Below, piece after piece: positions 30,562-38,316 of a stretch of DNA of 64,000 nucleotides (the first letter of the stretch is position 1; every line of letters starts with the position of its first letter). The DNA comes from Candidatus Chlorohelix allophototropha (lineage in GTDB: Bacteria; Chloroflexota; Chloroflexia; Chloroheliales; Chloroheliaceae), in NCBI RefSeq assembly GCF_030389965.1, contig NZ_CP128400.1, positions 1,984,001 through 2,048,000 of the forward strand, given 5' to 3'. The notes beneath the pieces are model-generated. The model did not search any database, had not been told where the DNA came from, and was given only the letters and a program-made list of their open reading frames with translations. The position numbers and the translations under genes are program-made.

Positions 30562-31923
30562 ATGATTGGACAGGATGCGGCGATGATGTACCCGTTGCGG
30601 TTGCGGGGCAAGGAATTGAACGAGGATGACGAGGGGCGACGCGCCCGTTATATGCGTTATCTCGATTTTTACAAGGGCAATCAGTGGGCGAATACTGTTC
30701 CCGAACGGGCGGGGCAACGCCGCTTGACTGCCAATTATGCGCGAGCTTTTATCAAGAAGGGGGCGAGCTTTTTGTTAGGGGCGGGGGTGCGCTACGAGTG
30801 CGCCGACCCACTGGCGCAAGCGGCGTTAGAGCGTTTGAGCGGCGAAAACAGTTTTGATTTGCTGGATTACGAGGCGGCAATTGATAGCGCGGTGTTGGGC
30901 GATGGCGCGTTCAAGGTGACGCTGCAACAGGATGGGACGGTGCGAATACGTGGTGCGGATGTGCTGAACCTTGCTTGCGAATGGGCAGGGGATGATACGC
31001 GCCGCCTCTTGCGCGTGACCGAACGCTATATGCTCAGCGCGGACGAGGCGTTTGAGTTGGCGGGGATGTTGCCGCTGCAAGGCGAGGTGGAAGTGGAAGA
31101 ATGCTGGACTGAGCAGGAGTTCCGGGTGCGCCTTGCGAACGACCCGCGCCTTGACAAGGTGCAGCCCAACCCCTACGGCTTTATCCCCTATGTGGTGTTT
31201 CCGAACGAGCGGCGACCGCGCATGTTTTGGGGCGATTCGGATTTGGTGGATATACTCGAACTATGCTCGGAGTTTAATGTGCGAATGAGCGTGATGTCGC
31301 AGCTTTTGCAGTTTTCGGGCAATCCGGTGCTGGTGCTGGAAGGGGTGGATGGCAGCGATGGACGTTTGCGGGTGGGACCCGGCGCGGTGTGGGAATTGCC
31401 GCCGGATAGTCGCGCCTACCTATTAGAATTGTTAGGACAGGGCGGTTTGCAGGCGCACATGGATTATATTTCGGCGTTGCATCGCGCCCTGTTCGATTTG
31501 GCAGAGATGCCGCACTCGGCGTTTGCGCGGGATGTGCCGGGAGGAGTGTCGGGCGTGGCGTTGGAAATGCTGCTGTATCCGTTGGTGCAGAAGGTACGGC
31601 GCAAGCGTCAAATCTGGACGGAGGCGTTAGAGCGACGCGCTCGCATGGGGTTGCGCTTGCTCGGCTTTTCGCCTGATACGGCGGTGCGGGTAATTTGGGC
31701 GGATATTCTGCCGCGAGATCGCGCCACGCTGGTGGCAAACGAAATTGCGCTGGTGGGGCAAGGGATTCACAGTCGCGCCACCGCGAACCGTCTGTTGGGA
31801 ACGGAGAATCCAGAGGCAGAAGCGGAAGCAGCGTTGGCGGAGATGCAAGCCGGCGCAAACATGCGGAAGCCCTTGCAGGTGAGCGGGGCGTTGGTGCAGG
31901 GTTTGGCGCAAGCGGCGGGGTAG
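30562..31923 (+). CDS. Phage portal protein
   Basis: 453 residues, within the usual size of SPP1 gp6-type portals. Characteristic parts: RYLDFYKGNQWANTVPERAG (about 30-49, the conserved YKGNQW start), TANYARAFIKKGASFLLGAG, AAIDSAVLGDGAFKVTLQQD, NPYGFIPYVVFPNERRPRMF, then WGDSDLVDILELCSEFNVRM and the channel-helix region with DYISALHRALFDLAEMPHSA and GVSGVALEMLLYPLVQK. It forms the dodecameric DNA entry ring of the capsid. AGAAGGAG precedes the ATG. It lies downstream of the capsid gene, the reverse of the common terminase-portal-capsid order. Confidence 0.9.
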   Translation: MIGQDAAMMYPLRLRGKELNEDDEGRRARYMRYLDFYKGNQWANTVPERAGQRRLTANYARAFIKKGASFLLGAGVRYECADPLAQAALERLSGENSFDLLDYEAAIDSAVLGDGAFKVTLQQDGTVRIRGADVLNLACEWAGDDTRRLLRVTERYMLSADEAFELAGMLPLQGEVEVEECWTEQEFRVRLANDPRLDKVQPNPYGFIPYVVFPNERRPRMFWGDSDLVDILELCSEFNVRMSVMSQLLQFSGNPVLVLEGVDGSDGRLRVGPGAVWELPPDSRAYLLELLGQGGLQAHMDYISALHRALFDLAEMPHSAFARDVPGGVSGVALEMLLYPLVQKVRRKRQIWTEALERRARMGLRLLGFSPDTAVRVIWADILPRDRATLVANEIALVGQGIHSRATANRLLGTENPEAEAEAALAEMQAGANMRKPLQVSGALVQGLAQAAG

Positions 31924-31950
31924 GAACGTTTTAAAAGGAAGGTTGATTTT

Positions 31951-32928
31951 ATGGATGGGGCAGCGGTGAACTTGGTAATATCGGCTGACGAAGTAGCCGC
32001 TCACAAGCTAACTTCTCAAGGGGTAGCGGTTGGCACAGCAATTTCCTATGCCGAGAGGTCGGCGCGAGTGATGGAAACCTTGCACCGCTTTGGTCATGAA
32101 CCGGAGATTTATTCGTTGGATGAGGCTTTTATGACTTTGCCGGAGATGTCGGCAGTGGCGCGGCTGGAATATTGCCGAAAGGTGCGGACTCAGGTGAAAG
32201 ACTGTACCGGGCTTTCGGTGAGCGTGGGGGCGGCGCGTACCAAAACGTTGGCGAAAATTGCCAATCAACGCGCCCAGAAAGACCTTTGGTATGAGGGTGC
32301 GCTGGATATTTCGGAGTGGGGCGAGCAGGAGGTGGACAAACTGCTGGCAGCAACGGACGTGGCGGAGGTGTGGAGCATCGGCAGTCAGTGGGCAACCTTG
32401 TTGCGGCATTATGGCTATAGCAGCGCGTTCGACCTGAAGTATGCGCCGGAACGTTGGGTGGCGCAACGGCTTTCGGTGGTAGCCCAACTCACGGCGTTGG
32501 AGTTGCGGGGTGTGCCGTGTATTTCACCGGAACTGGCTACACCCTCTCCAAACGCGCTGGTGTTGTCGCACACTTTCGGGCAAGCGGTGGCGAGATTGGG
32601 CGATTTGAAGGAGGCGGTTTCGAGTTACACGGCGCGTTTGGGCGAGAAGTTGCGACGGCAGTGGTCGGCAGCGAGTGTGTTACAAGTGTTCTTGTATGCC
32701 GATTCTCACGCCGCCCATGTCACGCTGCCGTTACCGCAACCCACCAACGATACGCCCGCGCTGACCGAGTGCGCCTGTGCTGGGTTGGAAAAGATTTATC
32801 GGGTAGGGCGGCGCTATCACAAGGTGGTGGCGCTGGTAACGGGCTTGTCGCAACGAGCGATAACCAAGGCAGGGGTTGAAAAACCAACCCTACGGGTTAG
32901 AATGGGTGGGAATTATGCGGGTGATTGA
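31951..32928 (+). CDS. Truncated Y-family DNA polymerase (UmuC-like)
   Basis: 325 residues against about 420 for UmuC. Recognisable parts: SARVMETLHRFGHEPEIYSL then DEAF (catalytic SLDE-type motif at about 54-59), VRTQVKDCTGLSVSVGAART KTLAKIANQ (palm), a thumb with VWSIGSQWATLLRHYGYSSA, and a little finger from VLSHTFGQAV. The N-terminal motif carrying the first metal-binding Asp (D-x-N-x-F-x-A-x-x-E) and part of the fingers are absent, and the usual C-terminal tail is missing. The start is genuine: AAGGAAGG is about 9 bases before the ATG. The protein probably lacks polymerase activity. It sits between portal and terminase in the same operon and overlaps the terminase gene by 14 bp. Confidence 0.8.
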   Translation: MDGAAVNLVISADEVAAHKLTSQGVAVGTAISYAERSARVMETLHRFGHEPEIYSLDEAFMTLPEMSAVARLEYCRKVRTQVKDCTGLSVSVGAARTKTLAKIANQRAQKDLWYEGALDISEWGEQEVDKLLAATDVAEVWSIGSQWATLLRHYGYSSAFDLKYAPERWVAQRLSVVAQLTALELRGVPCISPELATPSPNALVLSHTFGQAVARLGDLKEAVSSYTARLGEKLRRQWSAASVLQVFLYADSHAAHVTLPLPQPTNDTPALTECACAGLEKIYRVGRRYHKVVALVTGLSQRAITKAGVEKPTLRVRMGGNYAGD

Positions 32929-34318
32929 GGCGATTGTGCGGGACATTGGGGAATTTTCGCGGCGATTGTTGCCGGAACATGCCCTGCGCGATTATCAACT
33001 GGAGGTGGCAAGGGCGATTTTATCGCTGGTGGCGGGGAAACGGGGCGGCAAAGTAGCGGCGGTGTTCTCAAGGCAGAGCGGGAAAGATGAAATGCTGGCG
33101 CAAACGCTGGCATTTTTGTTGTTCACGCGGCAACGGCGGGACGGGCGCATGGTGGTGGTATTGCCGAGCCACCAACAAGCCAGCATTTCGTTGAACAGAT
33201 TGGTAAATCGTTTGGAGAATATCGCGCTGTTGCAGGGGCGATTTAGGGTGACAGGGCGCGAGGTGAAACTGGGTAACGCCTCTGTTCGTTTCATGAGTGG
33301 GGCAGCATCCGCACAGGTGCGGGGCGATACCGCCGACCTGTTGCTGGTAGCGAACGAGGCGCAGGATATTGCCCCTGAGATTTGGGATGCGCGTTTCGAC
33401 CCGATGGGCGCGTCCACCAATTCGCCCACTTTGTTTATGGGTACGCCATGGACTTCGCGGACGCTGTTGGCGCGGGAGATGAAGGAAGCGCAACGCCAAC
33501 AACGTTTGTATGTGGTGGATTGGCGGAGGGTGGCGCAGGACGTGCCGCCTTATGGCGAACGGGTGCGGCAGCGCATCGCCCAATTCGGAGAGCGGCATCC
33601 TTTCGTGCAAACCGAATACGAGTGCCACGAATTGGAAGGAGAGGGCGGGCTTTTTCCCGCTTCTCGTTGCGCCCTGATGCGCGGTTCGCATGCGCGGCGG
33701 GAAAGCGCGTTGCCCGGTTGCGAATACGCTTTGCTGGTAGATGTGGCGGGTAGCGATGAGACACGGGCAGGGGGCGAGAAAAACGCCAACCGTCACCGCG
33801 ATAGTACCGCTATAACGGTGGTAGAGGTGGAAAGCGGAGAGGGGTTGCCGCTATACCGGGTGGTAAATCGCTACCTGTGGCAGAATGTGCCGTTGCAAGC
33901 GCAAGCCGATAGGCTGGTGGGCTTGGCGCGAGAGACATGGCAGGCGCGTTTTGTGGTACTGGACGCAACGGGCATCGGGGCGGGTTTGGCTTCGAGCTTG
34001 CGGGCGCGTTTGGGTAGAAAGGTATTGCCCTTCGTGTTCAGCCTCAAGAGCAAATCCGATTTGGGCTGGCAATGGCTTGGACTGATAGAGAGCGGACGTT
34101 ACTTCGAGTACGCAGAGGATGGCGCAGAGGAGACTCGCTTATTCTGGGAGCAACTGGCAGCGGTGGAGTTCGAGGTGTTGGACGGGCCCGGGCGCATGTT
34201 GCGTTGGAGTGTACCAGACCCAACCTTGCACGATGATTTGGTGATGAGCGCGGCGCTGGTGGCAACCCTAGAAGAGCAAGATTGGCGGCGTAAACTCGCC
34301 CGCAGCCTAACGGAGTGA
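32915..34318 (+). CDS. Terminase large subunit
   Basis: 467 residues from ATG 32915 (GGGTGGG upstream), overlapping the polymerase-like gene by 14 bp; an earlier in-frame ATG at 32876 is less likely. ATPase part: RDYQLEVARAILSLVAGKRG, Walker A variant FSRQSGKDEMLAQTLAF (about 56-72), adenine-contact VVVLPSHQQAS, Walker B-like TADLLLVANEAQDIAPEIW, motif III-like TLFMGTPWTSRT. Nuclease part: ALLVDVAGSDE, RFVVLDATGIGAGLASSLRA, and the final acidic PDPTLHDDLVMSAALVATLE, the RNase H-fold acidic cluster. It packages DNA through the portal. This is the last gene of the operon. Confidence 0.92.
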   Translation: MRVIEAIVRDIGEFSRRLLPEHALRDYQLEVARAILSLVAGKRGGKVAAVFSRQSGKDEMLAQTLAFLLFTRQRRDGRMVVVLPSHQQASISLNRLVNRLENIALLQGRFRVTGREVKLGNASVRFMSGAASAQVRGDTADLLLVANEAQDIAPEIWDARFDPMGASTNSPTLFMGTPWTSRTLLAREMKEAQRQQRLYVVDWRRVAQDVPPYGERVRQRIAQFGERHPFVQTEYECHELEGEGGLFPASRCALMRGSHARRESALPGCEYALLVDVAGSDETRAGGEKNANRHRDSTAITVVEVESGEGLPLYRVVNRYLWQNVPLQAQADRLVGLARETWQARFVVLDATGIGAGLASSLRARLGRKVLPFVFSLKSKSDLGWQWLGLIESGRYFEYAEDGAEETRLFWEQLAAVEFEVLDGPGRMLRWSVPDPTLHDDLVMSAALVATLEEQDWRRKLARSLTE

Positions 34319-34594
34319 TTATGTAATACTCCTGTTACCAAAATCAAAAATAATTAATGTTTGTCTTAATGTTGGCAAGCGATAATTAGCGTAAGTTACA
34401 CGGGTATTCGAAAGTGTTGTTTACAAAAGCAATGCTATCGAGTAAGTGACAGATTAAAATAAATTAAGAGCCTTCGATTCAGGCAAGTATTTACACTATT
34501 TGCCTGAAAACTTACTTCAAATAATGTAATATAATGTTAAAATAGTTTAGACTATGTAAACCAAGTTGCAGCTACGTTGTGGAATCCGATTAAA

Positions 34595-36997
34595 ATGCAA
34601 ACTAATAATGACCTACCGGGGAAACCCAAACTCCGCGAGAAAATAAAAACCACTCTAAGAAAACCTACCGCTCAAAACGCCATTTTTATAGTACAGGTTG
34701 TAATTCTTATATTGTCCCTCGGCTATCTTGTTTTAGTCCATCTAACCTCAAATACCGGGGATTTCAGCTCATTATTTCAAGCGCTGGTGCTTGTTATCAT
34801 TATTGTGGTGCTGTTGCCCTATGTGATACAACACGGCAACCCTTTGTCCAAAGAAGCGCGCCGTGCCAGAAAATTAAAAGCCTTACTGGAAGCACGTAGC
34901 AAATTTATGTTGGAACACGCGCCGGTTGGGTTGGCAATAAGCGATCAATACGGAAATTTGGTACAGGTTAATACCTACCTGTGCGAATTAATGGGCTACT
35001 CCCAAGCGGACGTACTTAAACGCAATTATAAAGAATTTCTTTGCCCCGGTGAATCTGCTCTCCCGAATGACCTGTTGCAAAAGCTCTATTCCAAAGAAAT
35101 CAATCATTACCAGACCGAACGCCAAGTGGTTACCAGCGACGGTAAATGTATTTATATCCTGCTTGAAATAAATGCTATAACAAGCGACAAGATAGAAAAT
35201 GACTGCTTCTTCTTTGCCCAAGTAATTGACATAAATGAAAGAAAGCTGGCAGAACAACTGGCAGTTGAGCGCAATGATGTGCTGGAAATGGTAGTGCGGG
35301 GTGAGCCGATATCAACCGTCATTACCAAATTGGTAGAGATGGTGGAACATCGCCGTTCGAACGTGTATTGCGCCATTATGCTGGTGCGAGAGGGGCGACC
35401 CTATTTTACAATTGCGCCTAGCCTTTTTACCTACCACCCGAAAGTGTTGGAAAATTTTCTCGATGAGTGGTCGGGTAGCGCTAAGTCTAATGAAATAGAA
35501 GTGGCAGGTACGCAGTGGAGCGCGCCCGTTTTATCCAGCGCGGGTCAATTGTTGGGCGTACTGGCAGTTTATTTTGAGGGTAAGGATACCCTATCTGTTG
35601 ATGATTTTGAACTGTTCGAGATGATTACCCGCATTACCGCCATTGCGCTAGAACAACGCCAGTTGAGCGATATGTTAAACTATCAGGCACACCACGATGC
35701 TTTGACCGGGTTGCCCAACCGTCTTTTGTTCAACGATCGCCTTGAGCAAAGTATTTACTTTGCACGGCGCAATAATACCAGAGTAGGTCTTTTTTACATT
35801 GATCTTGACCGCTTTAAGGTGGTTAACGATACATTGGGGCATCATGTCGGCGACCAATTGCTGGTTGAGGTGGCGCATCGCTTGCACGGCTGTATCCGCC
35901 GCAGTGATTCGCTTGCTCGGATGGGGGGCGATGAGTTTACGGTGGTGCTAGGCGACATAAAAGGCCCGCAGGAAGCCGCTCATATTGCCGAACGCATTAT
36001 AGAATCGCTAGAGCAATCGGTGAAAGTGGGGGCGCATGATTTGCATATCACCGCCAGTATTGGCATTTGTCTGTTCCCGGATGATGGCAATGACGAGGAA
36101 GAGATGATGCGCAAAGCTGATACGGCGATGTATCGCGCCAAATCCACCGGCATGAATAATTATGTGTTTTACTCCGATGAGATGAATACCTATTCTCACG
36201 AACGGCTCGATTTGGAAAACCAGATGCGCGGGGCGATGAGCAGAAACGAGTTTCTGTTGCATTTCCAACCTATGTTCGCGCTGAAAGACCAGCATTTGCA
36301 AGGATTTGAGGCATTGATACGCTGGCAACATCCTCAATTGGGAATGATTCCGCCTAGCAAATTTATACCGATTGCCGAGGAAAGCGGCATAATCATGTTG
36401 CTTGGTAAATGGGTGCTGGAAGAAGCAGTGCGCCAATGTCGCAGGTGGTTGGATACGGGCTTGGGCGAATTGGGGGTAGCAGTCAATGTTTCGGCGCTTC
36501 AGTTTGAACGCTTCGATTTTGTTAGTACGGTGGAAACTACGGTGGAACGCTACCAGTTGCCCACACACCTGCTGAGGCTAGAAATTACCGAGAGTTTGCT
36601 GACGCGACAACCACTTGAGGCAAATAAAAAGCTGGCACAACTGCGCGAACTGGGCGTAACGGTGGCGATTGATGATTTCGGCACAGGCTATTCCTCGCTG
36701 AGTTATTTGCAAAATCTGCCGGTGGATATTCTCAAGATTGACAGTTCTTTCGTAACGCGGCTCGGCGCAGATAGTGGGCAGCACTCGCAGGATGCTTTGG
36801 TGAAGGCGGTGGTTTCTCTGGCGCACAGTTTCGGCATGGAAGTAGCAGCAGAGGGAGTCGAGACAATCGTACAGTTACATACGCTGGAGACTATGAATTG
36901 CGATATAGTGCAAGGCTATTTGTTCGGGAAGCCCATGCGCGCCGCTGATATTTCCCCATTTGTTTTGCTGCATAGAGCCGAATACCATATTTTTTAA
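34595..36997 (+). CDS. Membrane PAS-GAF-GGDEF-EAL protein (cyclic di-GMP turnover)
   Basis: 800 residues from ATG 34595 (a TTG at 34577 is an alternative; neither has a strong site). Two TM helices (FIVQVVILILSLGYLVLV; LFQALVLVIIIVVLLPYVI) lie in the first 80 residues. Next come a PAS domain (FMLEHAPVGLAISDQYGNLV through FFFAQVIDINERK), a GAF-like domain (about 215-350) and a GGDEF domain with DALTGLPNR, DLDRFKVVNDTLGHHVGD and an intact RMGGDEF. The EAL domain has FEALIRWQHPQLG, NVSALQF, LEITES, AIDDFGTGYSSL and AAEGVET, so all main catalytic residues are present. It could both make and degrade cyclic di-GMP. It is monocistronic and is followed immediately by a family A repeat. Confidence 0.94.
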   Translation: MQTNNDLPGKPKLREKIKTTLRKPTAQNAIFIVQVVILILSLGYLVLVHLTSNTGDFSSLFQALVLVIIIVVLLPYVIQHGNPLSKEARRARKLKALLEARSKFMLEHAPVGLAISDQYGNLVQVNTYLCELMGYSQADVLKRNYKEFLCPGESALPNDLLQKLYSKEINHYQTERQVVTSDGKCIYILLEINAITSDKIENDCFFFAQVIDINERKLAEQLAVERNDVLEMVVRGEPISTVITKLVEMVEHRRSNVYCAIMLVREGRPYFTIAPSLFTYHPKVLENFLDEWSGSAKSNEIEVAGTQWSAPVLSSAGQLLGVLAVYFEGKDTLSVDDFELFEMITRITAIALEQRQLSDMLNYQAHHDALTGLPNRLLFNDRLEQSIYFARRNNTRVGLFYIDLDRFKVVNDTLGHHVGDQLLVEVAHRLHGCIRRSDSLARMGGDEFTVVLGDIKGPQEAAHIAERIIESLEQSVKVGAHDLHITASIGICLFPDDGNDEEEMMRKADTAMYRAKSTGMNNYVFYSDEMNTYSHERLDLENQMRGAMSRNEFLLHFQPMFALKDQHLQGFEALIRWQHPQLGMIPPSKFIPIAEESGIIMLLGKWVLEEAVRQCRRWLDTGLGELGVAVNVSALQFERFDFVSTVETTVERYQLPTHLLRLEITESLLTRQPLEANKKLAQLRELGVTVAIDDFGTGYSSLSYLQNLPVDILKIDSSFVTRLGADSGQHSQDALVKAVVSLAHSFGMEVAAEGVETIVQLHTLETMNCDIVQGYLFGKPMRAADISPFVLLHRAEYHIF

Positions 36998-37150
36998 CAA
37001 GGGGCTTATGAGGATTAACAATTAAAACCGTAAAACGTGGTTTGGGGTAAATCCACCAGATTTCACCATCAAACGCGGGCGCATCGCGATGCGCCCTTCG
37101 GAAATCTCACCTATATACGGATTTATTTCTTAACGTTCATAACCCCCTTG
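36998..37150. repeat. Repeat family A, short element
   Basis: CAAGGGGCTTATGAGGATTA at the left and CTTAACGTTCATAACCCCCT plus TG at the right are inverted arms that both run into an AxCCGTA block. Between them lies the palindrome GGGCGCATCGCGATGCGCCC. It is the same element as 2973-3219 but without the second palindromic insert. It starts exactly 1 bp after the EAL protein stop and could serve as its terminator. Confidence 0.75.
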
Positions 37151-37198
37151 TGTGTATCCGAACCAAAACCCCCACGCCTCCTGCCTAGCCAGAAACTA

Positions 37199-37636
37199 TC
37201 ACTGCTTTCTTTCAGCCAACAATTTAACTTGCTCCAAAGCTTTGGGATAGTTGACGGTAAACTCTTCTTCCAATTCTGGCGGAACATCAAACGCAACGGT
37301 TAAAGTCGTTATGCCATCTTTCTGTGCTAGGGAGTAACTTTCCTCACCGCCAGTCCACTGCTTTTCACGCTCTTGTTGTCCGACTTCCTGCGTATCTACA
37401 AGGTGTCTGAGCAGCAAAAATTCGCCTAAGACGAGCTTTTCAACCAAACTTGTTACGCCATACCCGTTTGCAGCAGAGATAAACTGTATTTCATTGCCTT
37501 CTTTCAGATCACCAACCATGTATGTTTCCGGGTCAATAATGCTTGCCCATTCACGAAATGTTTCGTCTTGCCACAGAGTATTCCAAACCCTATCCTTAGT
37601 GGCATTTATCTCAAGGGTGAATTGTATTTCTTTCAT
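37199..37636 (-). CDS. SRPBCC/AHSA1-like domain protein
   Basis: 145 residues, the size of a single START/Bet v1-type SRPBCC domain. It begins EIQFTLEINATKDRVWNTLW, the conserved first strand and V-W-x-x-L helix, followed by FREWASIIDPETYMVGDL, KEGNEIQFISAANGYGVTS and a C-terminal helix from EEEFTVNYPKALEQVKLL. These proteins bind hydrophobic ligands in a cavity, and some act in toxin resistance or as Hsp90 co-factors (AHSA1). It stands alone between two repeat elements. No specific ligand can be inferred. Confidence 0.85.
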   Translation of the reverse strand: MKEIQFTLEINATKDRVWNTLWQDETFREWASIIDPETYMVGDLKEGNEIQFISAANGYGVTSLVEKLVLGEFLLLRHLVDTQEVGQQEREKQWTGGEESYSLAQKDGITTLTVAFDVPPELEEEFTVNYPKALEQVKLLAERKQ

Positions 37637-37702
37637 AGCTTTATTTTAGCACAAGGCTTATATTTGGACTATCTGCTAAGCGGTTTTACCCTACGCAGGC
37701 GT

Positions 37703-37935
37703 AAGGTCGGTATTTCCATTTTCAACATCCGCCCCAAACGTTAAGAAAATCGTTTGTTTTTGTAGGGGCGGTTCGCACCCTCTACGGGGCGCAGGCGAAC
37801 CGCCCTGCCTGAATCCCTCAAATTGAACCTATCCAACGAGGGCGCATCCCGATGCGCCCCTACGAAATCACCTCACGCCCTTACCCAACCCCCTTTGAGA
37901 ACCGTTTTATAGAGGGCAATTTCTTTCTTGCTCCT
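37703..37935 (-). repeat. Repeat family B, long copy
   Basis: Inverted relative to 50045-50272 and nearly identical to it over about 200 bp: shared blocks include GGTCGGTATTTCCATTTTCA, CGCCCCAAACGTTAAGAAAA, CCTATCCAACGAGGGCGCAT and CCCTTTGAGAACCGTTTTAT. It contains two palindromic units, one GGGGCGGTTCGC... and one GGGCGCATCCCGATGCGCCC. The termini (TTGCAAG-type) are degraded here. Confidence 0.78.
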
Positions 37936-38044
37936 ACTCGATAGGGATAAAGTCTAATTGACAGGGCGGTTTATTATACCTACAATGAAATCAGGCGAGT
38001 GAATATTCGCCTCTCAGAAGTTGGATTAAAAGGGGAGGCACGAC

Positions 38045-38260
38045 ATGGTTAAATTCTGGTATGAGTGGGGTTCGATGTTAGCCGCGTTTATACTTGGGTT
38101 GCTATGCCTGAATCTCGCGCAGAGTAATATCGAGCTTGGCTGGTTCAGCCCCGCGCTGATAAATTTCATCGGCTACATTTCTTTTACTTTTGCCATGGCA
38201 ATGTTAGTGGTAAAACCCTTCGAATATTTGGATGCGCTGCTACAAGGCACGAAGAAATAA
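38045..38260 (+). CDS. Small two-TM membrane protein
   Basis: 71 residues with two hydrophobic helices (MLAAFILGLLCLNLA at about 11-25 and FIGYISFTFAMAMLVV at about 41-56), a short polar loop between them and a basic end (LLQGTKK). GGGGAGGCACGAC before ATG 38045 is a good ribosome site. It faces rpoC tail to tail, sharing a hairpin with it. No family recognised. Confidence 0.65.
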   Translation: MVKFWYEWGSMLAAFILGLLCLNLAQSNIELGWFSPALINFIGYISFTFAMAMLVVKPFEYLDALLQGTKK

Positions 38261-38275
38261 TAGGGAAAAAGAAAA

Positions 38276-38301
38276 CCCCTTCTCATATGATTGAGAAGGG
38301 G
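38276..38301 (-). terminator. Terminator of the rpoBC operon
   Basis: CCCCTTCTCA (38276-38285) and TGAGAAGGGG (38292-38301) form a perfect 10-bp stem with a 6-nt loop. On the minus strand it is followed by TTTTCTTTTTCCC, so it terminates rpoC 15 bp after its stop. Plus-strand T-richness is lacking, so termination is mainly for rpoC. Confidence 0.88.
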
Positions 38302-38316
38302 CTAGAGACTTAGAAA

